A stretch of DNA of 64,000 bases from Marinobacterium alkalitolerans (GCF_017776525.1 NZ_JACVEW010000010.1:61047-125046), one strand, 5' to 3'. Numbered from the stretch's first letter, positions 40,601 to 48,812 are shown. Notes: generated from the letters alone by a model not told the origin. Program-made: numbers and translations.

Positions 40601-40720
40601 GAAAACAAGGGCAAGCTGGTTGCCACCGGTTACTCATGCCGCTCCCAGGTGAAGCGGTTTGATGATCAACAGTTGCCGCACCCTGCACAGGCTCTGCTGT
40701 CCCTGATACGCGAGGTCTGA
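37664..40720 (+). CDS. ydiJ: YdiJ-type FAD and Fe-S D-2-hydroxyacid dehydrogenase
   Basis: 1018 aa from ATG 37664, the same length as E. coli YdiJ. Order: FAD-binding PCMH domain (SARGGGTGTNGQSL, about residue 83), FAD oxidase C-terminal domain (EHGKGVRSEYAPEFFG near 500), a ferredoxin-like region with CNGNGACYNYDPNDAMCP and CLACKSCVGQCP, and a C-terminal CCG-type domain (CCGMSGTFGHE). YdiJ enzymes oxidise D-2-hydroxyglutarate or related hydroxyacids into the respiratory chain. The start is set by TGGAG and by homology; the frame runs to 37556. Confidence 0.93.
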   Translation: MIPRIDQIDATQSLYLDFIETLKQQGFKGHLNPDYANRTVLATDNSIYQVLPQGVLYPKNTDDLVLIAQLSNEPRFKDVVLSARGGGTGTNGQSLTDGLIVDVSRHMNRILEINPDERWVRVQGGVVKDQLNAALKPYGLFFAPELSTSNRATIGGMINTDASGQGSVLYGKTRDHVLELTSVWLDGTLWQSGPIDDESLALIKQREDRVGEAHRLLDEIQQTRKEEIDACFPELNRCLTGYDLAHIRDESGRFNLNSILCGAEGSLAFIAEAKLNVLPIPKYAALVNIKYDSFESSLRDAKALMEWEPTSIETIDSKVLNLAMGDIVWDTVRDYFPEKEGDPAIQGINLVEYTGDDEAELRARVERLCEHLQQVSGEPGKSFGYSVVYGAGEINKVWGMRKKAVGLLGNAQGQKRPIPFVEDTAVPPENLADFIMAFRKVLDDRGLAYGMFGHVDAGVLHVRPAIDMKDPAQETLIREITDEVVRLTQEYKGLLWGEHGKGVRSEYAPEFFGPLYPVLQQIKGCFDPRNQLNPGKIATPMIEGAELLKIDQVPTRGQQDRQISEPVRAEYDSAMHCNGNGACYNYDPNDAMCPSWKGTRERIHSPKGRASLIREWLRLMAKQGVDVSAEAQQLRSRGFLRTLPSRIRNTLARRKGDYDFSNEVHEAMMGCLACKSCVGQCPIKVNVPDFRARFLEVYYGRYLRPAKDYLVGSLEYMIPSLSRFPAPYNWAMRNTLVKGVMRRLGGMVDSPVICTHSLKQGLDTRGIQWATPAVIAGLTDAQRERAVVIVQDAFTSYFETRLVLDIVDLLSALGFYVLVAPFMPNGKPLHVHGFMKAFDKAARRNADMLQAIAEEGLPLVGIDPSMTLTYRQEYKDVIEGELPPVQLIQEWLSTRLDSLNLPVNLPANEYRLMAHCTEKTSAAPSLRQWQAIYAALGQKLDVVATGCCGMSGTFGHETQNLQRSKDIYELSWRGIVNQPENKGKLVATGYSCRSQVKRFDDQQLPHPAQALLSLIREV

Positions 40721-40815
40721 TGTCACACGCCGGGTACTTAAGTTGTAGTGCAATTGCAGCATGAATCAGCGAAGATGCCCGGCATACCGCCAATTGCTAA
40801 AGACAGGAGCAACTG

Positions 40816-41310
40816 ATGCAAGACCTTCTGCCGGATCTGTGTGATCACTTTGAGGAACTGGTTCAGGTTGTTGAACCCATGTTTGCCAATTTTGGTGGGC
40901 GTGAAACCTTTGGGGGTGAAATCGTCACCATCAAGGCGTTTGAAGATAACTCGCTCGTGCGTGAGCAGGTGGCTCAGCCGGGTCAGGGCAAGGTCCTGGT
41001 TGTGGATGGTGGCGGCTCACTGCGTCGCGCCATGCTGGGTGACATGCTGGCCGAGAAAGCGCAGAACAACGGCTGGGAAGGCATCATCATCTACGGTTGT
41101 ATTCGAGATGTGAATGCGATTTCGGCGCTGGAAGGGCTGGGCGTACAGGCGCTGGCAACGCATCCGATGAAAACGGAGAAGCGGGGCGAAGGGCAGCTCA
41201 ATATTCCGGTAACCTTCGGCGGTGTGACCTTCCGCCCGGGTGAATATGTCTATGCCGACAACAACGGTGTACTGGTTTCACCGCAGAAACTGGAACTGCC
41301 TGAGTCCTGA
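40816..41310 (+). CDS. rraA: RraA-family protein
   Basis: 164 aa. In E. coli RraA binds RNase E and inhibits mRNA decay. Sequence holds the RraA fold marks [15 protein letters not shown] (part: [11 protein letters not shown]), [18 protein letters not shown] and YGCIRDV. GACAGGAGC precedes the ATG. Related proteins can be oxaloacetate decarboxylases/aldolases, but length and motifs favour RraA. Confidence 0.93.
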   Translation: MQDLLPDLCDHFEELVQVVEPMFANFGGRETFGGEIVTIKAFEDNSLVREQVAQPGQGKVLVVDGGGSLRRAMLGDMLAEKAQNNGWEGIIIYGCIRDVNAISALEGLGVQALATHPMKTEKRGEGQLNIPVTFGGVTFRPGEYVYADNNGVLVSPQKLELPES

Positions 41311-41318
41311 TACCTGCC

Positions 41319-41348
41319 GGGGTCGCGTCCCGTGGCCCCAATCTTTTT
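41319..41348 (+). terminator. rho-independent terminator of rraA
   Basis: GGGGTCGCG (41319-41327) pairs with CGTGGCCCC (41331-41339) with two G-U pairs, followed by AATCTTTTT. Confidence 0.8.
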
Positions 41349-41429
41349 CAGGTGTTCCGCCTGATTCTTCAACCTGTTTTTAGATTGATGAGCCAATTTA
41401 TTGAAATATATGGCTTTAAAATAAAAGCA

Positions 41430-41447
41430 AAAAAACAGGTGTTTTTT
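41430..41447. repeat. A6-CA/TG-T6 inverted repeat upstream of candidate small RNA
   Basis: AAAAAACA and TGTTTTTT flank GG in perfect symmetry. It lies 25 bases before the -10 of the candidate RNA, where a repressor or activator could act. Confidence 0.4.
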
Positions 41448-41484
41448 CTGGCGAAAAAAATTCAGCGCTGTCTATACTGAAGTC

Positions 41485-41580
41485 AACAGCGCACCGGACG
41501 TGTGCTGGCCCGGCTCTCCGGGTAAATAAGGATATTTCCTGCACGCATCCGGTACCCCTTCGCCTGATGCGTGCTTTCTT
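41485..41580 (+). ncRNA. candidate small RNA of about 95 nt in the rraA-HDOD gap
   Basis: After the rraA terminator a fresh -10 box TATACT (41473-41478) appears, with no good -35. Downstream come four stems: 41487-41494/41500-41507 (8 bp, one G-U), 41509-41513/41518-41522 (5 bp), 41529-41532/41537-41540 (4 bp) and a 9-bp stem 41541-41549/41566-41574 followed by TTTCTT. No plus-strand gene lies beyond; the next gene is on the other strand. GGA triplets fall in the first loop and third stem, as in RsmA/CsrA-binding RNAs, but two sites are too few to claim that family. Confidence 0.45.
41541..41580 (+). terminator. terminator-like stem ending the candidate small RNA
   Basis: GCACGCATC and GATGCGTGC form a perfect 9-bp stem with a 16-base loop, then TTTCTT. 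The interrupted T-run makes it moderately strong. Confidence 0.55.
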
Positions 41581-41601
41581 ATGGACGCTTGATAAGCAGC
41601 C

Positions 41602-42831
41602 TCAGTCCTCGTACATGGCCTGCATGGCTTCTTTGGTCCACTTGAGGCTGTGACGGTAGGCCGCTTCAAACAGTGATACGTCAAAATCACTCGGCAGCAG
41701 ATCCCAGTCGCCTGATTCATAGGCAATAACCTGATTCAGGATTTTGCCCATGGGACCTTCACCCCTGGCGAGTGCCTGCTTGATGTCTTCGCCCAGTGGC
41801 AACTGCTCCAGCAGGGTTTCCTGGTCGATATCCAGCATGGCGTGCAGGCCGGACATCATGCCCACCATAAAGTAGCCGGAGGGGTTGGGCAGCTTTTCTG
41901 TTTCGGCGATCATTTCGCACATGTGACCACGCGTCAGCAGAATGCGCGTCAGCTCTTCCGGCTTCTCATTGTTGGACGACATGGCGATCAGGCTTGCCCA
42001 CTTTCTCACCTGCTCCATGCCCAGCAGCACGACTGCCTGAGCAACGGATTCGACCTGCCGCACCAGCGAATAGGCCGCAGAGTTCACGATGCGCAGCAGT
42101 TTGTAGGTGAGGATGGGGTCCCGGATGATCAGGTCTTCAAGTTTTTCCGGCGTGGTATTGGGCTTCTGAAGCTCTTGAATCAGTTGCATCATGGCAATCT
42201 GGTTGGTGCTGATCTTGCGGCCCTTTACCACCTTGGGCTTGCTCAGGAAGCTGCCCTGAAACAGCTTGCAGCCGGTCTCGATGCAGTTCTCAAGCGTATC
42301 GAACTGACTGATGTTACTGGCCAGAATGGTGGACTTGTAAGGCGACAGCTGAGCTGCCAGTTCAGCCAGCTCATCGGCACTTTTCTCGCCCACATCGATC
42401 TTGACGATTTTGGCCAGCTTGAGCGCCGTATCATACTCGGGGGAGAACTCGAAATCGGTTAGCGCGAAACGGTAACCTTCCTTGACCATGCGGTGCACCG
42501 CACGGAGCAGCTCCATGTTTTTGGGATCAGCCAAGCGGATGCACAATACAACCTGCTTGGGCGGCAGGGCCGGCACATTACCGTCCAGTATCATTTGCGG
42601 GTTGACCTGAATGAAGGCGGGTACGCGTTTGATCTCACCCTGGTCCGAAATGCTGGTATAGGCATGCAGCAAAAGCTCTGAACTGGACTCAGCGTCGGGG
42701 TCAGCCTGTGCCATGGCATCCAGGTGATGATCCTCACCATAAAGAAGCTCATAGGCAATGACACGCTGCTGGTGGTCAAAGATCGGCTGACGAGCCAGCA
42801 GAGCCTGGCTCTGGTCTGAAGTGGCGTCCAT
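41602..42831 (-). CDS. degenerate EAL plus HDOD domain signalling protein
   Basis: 409 aa of the YuxH-like group. The N-terminal EAL domain lacks the catalytic motif (AYELLYGED replaces EAL; ALTDFEF replaces the DDFG loop), so it is unlikely to hydrolyse cyclic di-GMP. The C-terminal HDOD domain (about residues 195-400; QVRKWASLIAM) has no HD catalytic pair. Such proteins are output or scaffold elements in c-di-GMP signalling. ATG 42831 follows GAGGAC; the longer frame would overlap the ylqF promoter. Confidence 0.88.
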   Translation of the reverse strand: MDATSDQSQALLARQPIFDHQQRVIAYELLYGEDHHLDAMAQADPDAESSSELLLHAYTSISDQGEIKRVPAFIQVNPQMILDGNVPALPPKQVVLCIRLADPKNMELLRAVHRMVKEGYRFALTDFEFSPEYDTALKLAKIVKIDVGEKSADELAELAAQLSPYKSTILASNISQFDTLENCIETGCKLFQGSFLSKPKVVKGRKISTNQIAMMQLIQELQKPNTTPEKLEDLIIRDPILTYKLLRIVNSAAYSLVRQVESVAQAVVLLGMEQVRKWASLIAMSSNNEKPEELTRILLTRGHMCEMIAETEKLPNPSGYFMVGMMSGLHAMLDIDQETLLEQLPLGEDIKQALARGEGPMGKILNQVIAYESGDWDLLPSDFDVSLFEAAYRHSLKWTKEAMQAMYED

Positions 42832-42906
42832 TCGAGTCCTCGGTCGGCCTGAAACAAATATCGAGACGATTTTATCACTTAGGTATGGTTGAATCACTCA
42901 GGACTG

Positions 42907-42912
42907 TATAAT
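42907..42912 (+). promoter_or_regulatory. consensus -10 box (TATAAT) of ylqF
   Basis: Perfect TATAAT 31 bases before the ylqF ATG. A poor -35 (TATGGT) lies 17 bases upstream. Start of transcription expected near 42919. Confidence 0.5.
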
Positions 42913-42942
42913 GCGCCCCTTTTTAAACAGCTGGACATCCCG

Positions 42943-43854
42943 ATGACACGTATCAACTGGTTTCCCGGCCACATGCACAAGGCGCGAAAGGAAATCGCCC
43001 AGGTGATGGACGAAATCGATGTGGTAATTGAAGTGCTCGACGCACGCTTGCCCATGTCGAGTGAAAACCCGCTGGTCGATCAGCTGCGGGGCCAAAAGCC
43101 GGTGCTGAAACTGCTCAACAAGCAGGATCTGGCTGACCCGGAGCGTACCCGTGAATGGCTGGACTATTATAACGCACGGGAAGATGTAACTGCGATCGCA
43201 CTGGATACGCAGCAGAAAAAGCTGATCAAGCAGATACCCGAGCTGTGCAAACAGCTTGTGCCGGCGCGGGTACGCCAGGAGCGGCCTGTACGTGCCATGA
43301 TCATGGGGATCCCCAATGTGGGCAAGTCCACGCTGATTAACGCCTTGCTGGGTCGCAAGATCGCCAAGGTGGGCAACGAGCCTGCAGTGACCAAGGCGCA
43401 GAAAAAATACAGCGTCCATAACGGGATGGCACTGTCCGATACGCCGGGGATTCTCTGGCCCAAAATCGAGGACGAGGATTCCGGCTACCGTCTGGCAGCC
43501 AGTGGTGCGATCAAGGATACCGCGATCGAGCACGAAATGGTCGCGGCCTATGCCGCCGGTTTCATGCTGGCGGATTACCCCGAACGCCTGCAGGAGCGCT
43601 ATAAACTCAAGGAGCTCCCCACCGATCGTGAGGCGATGCTGGATGCGCTGGGCCGCAAGCGCGGGTGCCTGAGGCCCGGTGGCGTGGTCGATCTGCACAA
43701 GGCATCCGAAATTCTGCTCAACGAACTGCGGGCCGGCAAACTGGGACGCATCACTTTCGAAACTGTCGATGAGTGGGAACGTAAACGTATAGAAGCAGAG
43801 CGTATTGCTGCAGAAGAAGCTGAAGCAGCGCGTCTGGCCGAGGAGTCAAAATGA
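42943..43854 (+). CDS. ylqF: ribosome biogenesis GTPase YlqF/RbgA
   Basis: 303 aa circularly permuted GTPase assisting late 50S assembly. The G motifs appear in permuted order: G4 LNKQDLAD (about residue 62), G1 GIPNVGKST (about 123), G3 DTPGI (about 167). NWFPGHMHKARKEI is the family N-terminus. Its stop overlaps the next gene's start (ATGA). Confidence 0.95.
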   Translation: MTRINWFPGHMHKARKEIAQVMDEIDVVIEVLDARLPMSSENPLVDQLRGQKPVLKLLNKQDLADPERTREWLDYYNAREDVTAIALDTQQKKLIKQIPELCKQLVPARVRQERPVRAMIMGIPNVGKSTLINALLGRKIAKVGNEPAVTKAQKKYSVHNGMALSDTPGILWPKIEDEDSGYRLAASGAIKDTAIEHEMVAAYAAGFMLADYPERLQERYKLKELPTDREAMLDALGRKRGCLRPGGVVDLHKASEILLNELRAGKLGRITFETVDEWERKRIEAERIAAEEAEAARLAEESK

Positions 43855-44150
43855 GCCGATCAAAGAAATCACGTAAAACAGGCGCCTTCATGACGGTGCT
43901 TGAGCGCAAGCCCAAGAAGCAGGAGTTGCTCGCGGACCCGACAAGCAAGGAAAGTCGGCGCAAAAAGCTTAAAGAACAACGCAAGAAACAGAAATCGGTG
44001 TTTGAAAAAGCACAGGCTACCCAGAAGGCGGCTGAACGTGATGCCCAGGCCGGTCGTCGAGGCACGCGCCACGGTGGTCCTCTGGCTGAAAAAATTCGCA
44101 AGCTGAACGCGGAAAAGAAAGCACAGCAGGCTCAGGACAACGAAGAGTAA
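43851..44150 (+). CDS. small lysine-rich protein co-transcribed with ylqF
   Basis: 99 aa, about a third lysine and arginine, predicted helical and possibly coiled (RRKKLKEQRKKQKSVFEKAQ). Translationally coupled to the ribosome biogenesis GTPase by a four-base overlap, and three bases before the flavoprotein gene. No recognised family; the composition recalls the E. coli GTPase regulator YihI but I see no convincing similarity. A role in ribosome assembly is inference from context. Confidence 0.7.
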   Translation: MSRSKKSRKTGAFMTVLERKPKKQELLADPTSKESRRKKLKEQRKKQKSVFEKAQATQKAAERDAQAGRRGTRHGGPLAEKIRKLNAEKKAQQAQDNEE

Positions 44151-44153
44151 CGC

Positions 44154-45356
44154 ATGACAGACGCCCCGATGAAAAACAGTGTGCAATACGATGTCGTTGT
44201 CATTGGCGGCGGGGCGTCCGGTCTGATGTGTGCTGCCACGGCCGCCTATCGCGGGCGCCGGGTCCTGCTGCTGGAACATACGCGTAAAATCGGTCGTAAG
44301 ATTCTGATGTCGGGAGGCGGGCGGTGCAACTTCACCCACCTGCACAACACCGCGGCCAACTTCCTGTCCGATAACCCCCATTTTTGTAAATCGGCGCTCA
44401 GCCGGTTCAGCGCATCAGATTTTGTCGAACTGGTGGATCGGCATGGCATCGAGTACCACGAAAAGACTCCGGGGCAGCTGTTCTGTAACGAGTCCAGCAA
44501 GGAGATTCTGCAGCTCCTGCTGACCGAGTGCGAGTGGTCCGGCGCTGAACTGATGACGGAAACGTCGGTTTTTGCGGTGGAACAAGGGCCAAGTGGATAT
44601 CACCTGAGAACGTCACGCGGGCAGTTTGATACCGAGTCGCTGGTGATCGCGACTGGTGGCTTGTCGATACCCAATGGTGGCGCAACCGGCTTCGCCTATG
44701 AGGTAGCTGAACAGTTTGGTCTTGGCGTAACACCCCGGCAGGCGGCACTGGTGCCGTTCACTCTTCAGCCTGACCTGCTGGAACATCTCAAACCCTTGTC
44801 CGGCGTGTCTCAACCGGTCAGCGTCAGCTGCAACGGCATGCAGTTCAATGAAAATCTGTTGCTCACCCACCGCGGCATGAGTGGCCCGGCCATTTTGCAG
44901 ATATCTTCCTACTGGTCACCGGGCGATGAGATTGAAATAGACCTCGTGCCCTCGGTCGATCTTGAGGCGTGGCTCAAGGAGCAGCGTCAACAGCGCCCCA
45001 AGGCCGAAATCCGAACGCTGATGTCACAGCACATGACGAAACGGCTCGCCCACACGCTGTGCGAGCTCTGGCAGTTTGGCGGTGAAATTGGTCAGTGCAG
45101 CAACGCACGCCTACAGGTGATCGCGGAGCAGTTCAAACACTGGCGCCTCAAGCCGTCCGGCACTGAAGGATACCGCACTGCGGAGGTGACCCTGGGCGGC
45201 ATCGATACCAATGAAATTTCACAGAAAACTTTTGAGGCCAAAAAGGCGCCCGGGCTGTATTTCATTGGTGAGTGCCTTGATGTAACGGGACACCTGGGCG
45301 GGCACAATTTTCAGTGGGCCTGGGCATCCGGCTTTTGTGCCGGGCAGTTTGTCTGA
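44154..45356 (+). CDS. BaiN/HI0933-family NAD(P)/FAD-dependent oxidoreductase
   Basis: 400 aa flavoprotein. N-terminal dinucleotide fold DVVVIGGGASGLMCA; GRKILMSGGGRCNFTH is the strong family motif; C-terminal FAD contact GECLDVTGHLGGHNFQWAWASG (part: GECLDVTGHLGGHN). Physiological substrate unknown (the E. coli relative is YhiN). Third gene of the ylqF operon by spacing. Confidence 0.92.
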   Translation: MTDAPMKNSVQYDVVVIGGGASGLMCAATAAYRGRRVLLLEHTRKIGRKILMSGGGRCNFTHLHNTAANFLSDNPHFCKSALSRFSASDFVELVDRHGIEYHEKTPGQLFCNESSKEILQLLLTECEWSGAELMTETSVFAVEQGPSGYHLRTSRGQFDTESLVIATGGLSIPNGGATGFAYEVAEQFGLGVTPRQAALVPFTLQPDLLEHLKPLSGVSQPVSVSCNGMQFNENLLLTHRGMSGPAILQISSYWSPGDEIEIDLVPSVDLEAWLKEQRQQRPKAEIRTLMSQHMTKRLAHTLCELWQFGGEIGQCSNARLQVIAEQFKHWRLKPSGTEGYRTAEVTLGGIDTNEISQKTFEAKKAPGLYFIGECLDVTGHLGGHNFQWAWASGFCAGQFV

Positions 45357-45594
45357 AAATTCAGCACGACAGCTCCAGTTTCGATTCCATTCCTTAACCC
45401 GCTGCTTGCAATCGCCCGCCTGGAAGAGACATCACCTAAGCCTGAAAAAAATTTGATGAGGTTTCGTGACTCCATCGCATGATGGACTATGATGCTGATT
45501 GAAATCTTCTATTTTAATTAGTTATAAGCTTATGTGATTATGTTCTCAATGCAGGCGACCTGCAGATCATCGGATGAAACTGGAGAAATAACAG

Positions 45595-46248
45595 ATGGCA
45601 CTTCGTATCAATGACACCGTACCCAATCTTGATCTGAAAACCGATCAGGGCAACTTCAAACTGCATGACTTCATTGGTGACAGCTGGGCTATTCTGTTCA
45701 GCCACCCGAAGGACTTTACCCCCGTATGTACCACCGAATTTGGTGCAGTGGCCCAGCTGGCTGCCGAGTGGGAAAAGCGTGGTACCAAGGTGATCGGTCT
45801 GTCCGTCGACGGCGTTGATGAACATGTGGAATGGAAAGCCGACATCGAAACCTACTGCGGAGCACCCGCCAAGTTCCCGATCATCGCCGACGATGATCTG
45901 GCCGTTTCCAAGGCGCTGGACATGCTGCCGGCTGATGCATACCTGCCGGACGGCCGTACAGCTGCAGACTCAGCCAGTGTACGTGTTGTCTTTATCTTCA
46001 GCCCGGACAAGAAGCTGCAGCTGGCCATGACCTACCCGATGTCTGTGGGTCGTAACTTCGCGGAAGTGCTGCGTGCGCTGGATGCACTGCAGGCGACCTA
46101 CCAGACACCGATCGCCACCCCGGCCAACTGGGAAACCGGTCAGGATGTGATCGTTGCCCTGTCACTGAATGATGATGAAGCCAAGGCGAAGTTTGGCGAT
46201 ATCGACATCAAACTGCCGTACCTGCGTACCACCAAGCAGCCGTCCTGA
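45595..46248 (+). CDS. Prx6-type peroxiredoxin
   Basis: 217 aa, reduces peroxides with peroxidatic cysteine C45 in FTPVCTTEFGA. Length and the C-terminal part (DVIVALSLNDDEAKAKF) fit the 1-Cys Prx6 group; another cysteine occurs in TYCGAPAK but its position does not match a classical resolving cysteine. TGGAGAAA precedes the ATG. The 238-base AT-rich gap upstream holds its promoter; no clear OxyR site was identified. Confidence 0.93.
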   Translation: MALRINDTVPNLDLKTDQGNFKLHDFIGDSWAILFSHPKDFTPVCTTEFGAVAQLAAEWEKRGTKVIGLSVDGVDEHVEWKADIETYCGAPAKFPIIADDDLAVSKALDMLPADAYLPDGRTAADSASVRVVFIFSPDKKLQLAMTYPMSVGRNFAEVLRALDALQATYQTPIATPANWETGQDVIVALSLNDDEAKAKFGDIDIKLPYLRTTKQPS

Positions 46249-46272
46249 TTCGGCGCCTCTGAACGCTCTCTG

Positions 46273-46297
46273 CGCCCTGCCTTGGCAGGGCGTTTTT
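46273..46297 (+). terminator. rho-independent terminator of the peroxiredoxin gene
   Basis: CGCCCTGC and GCAGGGCG form a perfect 8-bp stem with CTTG loop, then five T. Confidence 0.9.
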
Positions 46298-46412
46298 GTA
46301 TTCCGAGCAAGGCGGCACCCTCATGGGCGCTGACGGGTCGATGCTTCGATCCCGGCGGGGTATCCGTGCTAGAATGCCGGCCCACTCAATACCCGAGCCA
46401 GACAGACGCCTC

Positions 46413-48599
46413 ATGGAAATCAAGGTCAATTTTCTCGACAACCTGCGACTTGAAGCCAAGTTCGACGACTTCACCGTAACGGCTGACCAGCCAATCCGCT
46501 ACAAGGGCGATGGCTCGGCACCCAGCCCCTTTGATTACTTTCTGGCGTCGTCTGCGCTGTGTGCAGCCTATTTCGTAAAAGTCTACTGCAAGGCGCGAGA
46601 TATCCCGACCGAAGATATTCGTCTGTCACAGAACAACATCGTCGATCCCGAAAATCGCTATAACCAGATTTTCCAGATACAGGTGGAGTTGCCGGACAGC
46701 ATCTCCGAGAAAGACCGTCAGGGCATTCTGCGCTCCATTGATCGCTGCACCGTGAAAAAAGTGGTGCAGGAGGGACCCGAGTTCAAGATCGACCCGGTCG
46801 AGAGTCTGGACGAAGATTCCGCACTGCTGTTTTCGGATATGACCGATGGGGACGGGCGAACCTACATTCCGGGCAAGGACCTGCCGCTGGAAGACACCAT
46901 CAAGAACATGACCGCAGTGCTGGAGCAGCTGGGCATGAAGATCGAAGTGTCTTCCTGGCGCAATATCGTGCCCAACGTCTGGTCGTTGCACATCCGTGAT
47001 GCGGCGTCCCCCATGTGCTTTACCAATGGCAAGGGTGCCAGCAAGGAAAGTGCACTCTGTTCGGCACTGGGTGAATTCATTGAGCGCGCCAGCTGCAATT
47101 TCTTCTACAACGACCACTATTTCGGAGAAGCGATCGCCAACAGCGAGTTCGTACACTACCCGAATGAAAAGTGGTTCAAGCCGGGGCCGAACGATGAGCT
47201 GCCCGACGGCCTGCTTGATGAATACTGCCTTGAGATCTACAACCCGGATGGCGAACTGCAAGCGTCCCATCTGATCGATACCAATTCGGGCCGGGTGGAT
47301 CGAGGCATCTGTGCCATTCCCTACGTGCGCCAGTCAGACGGCGAAACCGTGTATTTCCCGTCCAACCTGATAGAGAACCTGTTCGTCAGTAACGGCATGA
47401 GCGCAGGTAACACCCTGCATGAAGCTCAGGTGCAGTGTCTTTCAGAGATTTTCGAACGGGCCGTCAAGCGGGACATTATCGAAAACGAAATCGCCTTGCC
47501 CGACGTGCCTCAGGCGGTGCTTGAACGATATCCGCACATTGTCGCCGGCATTCGTGGGCTGGAAGACCAGGGCTTCCCGGTACTGGTGAAAGATGCTTCT
47601 CTGGGCGGTCAGTTCCCCGTCATGTGCGTCACCCTGATGAACCCCAGAACCGGTGGCGTGTTTGCCTCCTTTGGGGCTCACCCCTGCTTTGAAGTGGCCC
47701 TTGAGCGCAGTCTGACAGAGCTTCTGCAGGGCCGCAGCTTTGAAGGGCTGAACGATGTACCTGCGCCGACCTTCAACTCACACGCGGTGACCGAGCCCAA
47801 TAACTTTGTCGAACACTTCATCGACTCCACCGGCGTGGTGTCCTGGCGTTTCTTCAGTGCCCGCTCCGATTACGAATTCTGTGACTGGGACTTCTCCGGT
47901 ACCAGCGAAGAGGAAAATGCGCGCCTGATGCAGATCCTCGAGCAACTGGGCAAGGAGGTCTACGTTGCCGTATTTGATGACCTGGGCGCCACCGCCTGCC
48001 GCATTCTGGTGCCGGACTATTCCGAAATCTATCCGGTCGAGGATCTGATCTGGGATAACACCAACAAGGCGCTCCTGTTCCGTGAAGATATCCTGAATAT
48101 TCATCGGCTGGATGACGAAGCGCTGGCAGACCTTCTGGACCGCCTTGAGGAAAGCGAGCTGGATCATTACACCGAAGTGCCCACCCTGATCGGTATCGAG
48201 TTTGACGAGAATACCGTATGGGGGCAGCTCTGTGTGGGCGAGTTGAAGGGCATGATCCATCTGGCGCTGCAGGAGTACGATGAAGCCTACGATCTGGTAT
48301 GCGAATTCCTCGACTACAACGACAATACGGTTGAGCGTGGCCTGTTCTACCAGGCACTGCGAGCGGTTCTGGAAATCGTGCTGGACGACACACTGGAACT
48401 GGAGGACTACCTGTATAACCTGACCCGCATGTTCGGCGAGTCGACCATGAACGATGTGGTCGGTCTGGTGTCGGGGGAGCAGCGTTTCCATGGCCTGACA
48501 CCGACCAGCATGAAGCTGGAGGGGCTGGAGCGTCACCAGAAACTGATTGAAAGCTACACCAAACTGCATCAGCTCCGAGCTGCACGCGCCAGCAGCTGA
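46413..48599 (+). CDS. ycaO: OsmC-YcaO domain fusion protein
   Basis: 728 aa. Residues 1 to about 130 are OsmC-like (KYKGDGSAPSPFDYFLASSALC-type loop; seen here as PSPFDYFLASSALC); the rest is a YcaO ATP-dependent cyclodehydratase-like domain with SALGEFIERASCNF, QCLSEIFERAVK and ATACRILVPDYSEIYP (part: LVPDYSEIYP). E. coli YcaO lacks the thiazole partners and assists methylthiolation of ribosomal protein S12 by RimO. The same fused family occurs in many gammaproteobacteria. ATG 46413 is chosen because upstream residues overlap the previous terminator. Confidence 0.9.
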   Translation: MEIKVNFLDNLRLEAKFDDFTVTADQPIRYKGDGSAPSPFDYFLASSALCAAYFVKVYCKARDIPTEDIRLSQNNIVDPENRYNQIFQIQVELPDSISEKDRQGILRSIDRCTVKKVVQEGPEFKIDPVESLDEDSALLFSDMTDGDGRTYIPGKDLPLEDTIKNMTAVLEQLGMKIEVSSWRNIVPNVWSLHIRDAASPMCFTNGKGASKESALCSALGEFIERASCNFFYNDHYFGEAIANSEFVHYPNEKWFKPGPNDELPDGLLDEYCLEIYNPDGELQASHLIDTNSGRVDRGICAIPYVRQSDGETVYFPSNLIENLFVSNGMSAGNTLHEAQVQCLSEIFERAVKRDIIENEIALPDVPQAVLERYPHIVAGIRGLEDQGFPVLVKDASLGGQFPVMCVTLMNPRTGGVFASFGAHPCFEVALERSLTELLQGRSFEGLNDVPAPTFNSHAVTEPNNFVEHFIDSTGVVSWRFFSARSDYEFCDWDFSGTSEEENARLMQILEQLGKEVYVAVFDDLGATACRILVPDYSEIYPVEDLIWDNTNKALLFREDILNIHRLDDEALADLLDRLEESELDHYTEVPTLIGIEFDENTVWGQLCVGELKGMIHLALQEYDEAYDLVCEFLDYNDNTVERGLFYQALRAVLEIVLDDTLELEDYLYNLTRMFGESTMNDVVGLVSGEQRFHGLTPTSMKLEGLERHQKLIESYTKLHQLRAARASS

Positions 48600-48612
48600 T
48601 TCGGTTATGCGT

Positions 48613-48649
48613 GCCTGCCGCGGGGGAGTGTACCTCCCCTCAGGCAGGC
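48613..48649 (+). repeat. nested hairpin after ycaO
   Basis: GCCTGCC (48613-48619) pairs with GGCAGGC (48643-48649), enclosing a second stem GGGGAG/CTCCCC. No T-run follows, so it may mark the 3' end by a different route. The rest of the 314-base gap 48600-48913 shows no other gene; it ends with the promoter of the cytochrome gene. Confidence 0.5.
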
Positions 48650-48772
48650 CATTGGGCCCAGCCCTGCCAACCCCGTTTGCCATCCAAATTCCACGCTGAA
48701 TCAAAGCATTGGATCCAGGTTATAAACCAAAGCCTGACCAAACATCCCGCATCTTATCCTGTGCTCAGTTTC

Positions 48773-48812
48773 TACTACCAAGGGACCATGGTTTGGGTGC
48801 CAAGGTGTAATT
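48773..48812 (+). promoter_or_regulatory. TACTAC-N26-GTGTAATT promoter of the cytochrome c operon
   Basis: TACTACCAAG starts at 48773 and GTGTAATT at 48805, 32 bases later. The TAATTC inside the second box serves as a -10; no -35 match is present, so an activator at TACTAC is expected. The same two boxes with identical spacing precede the dehydrogenase gene and the CX3CW gene. Predicted leader of about 95 bases. Confidence 0.6.

Noticed and set aside
45357..45594. Possible OxyR site before the peroxiredoxin gene
   Set aside because: AT-rich ATAG/CTAT-like words occur, but the four-part spacing of an OxyR site was not met.
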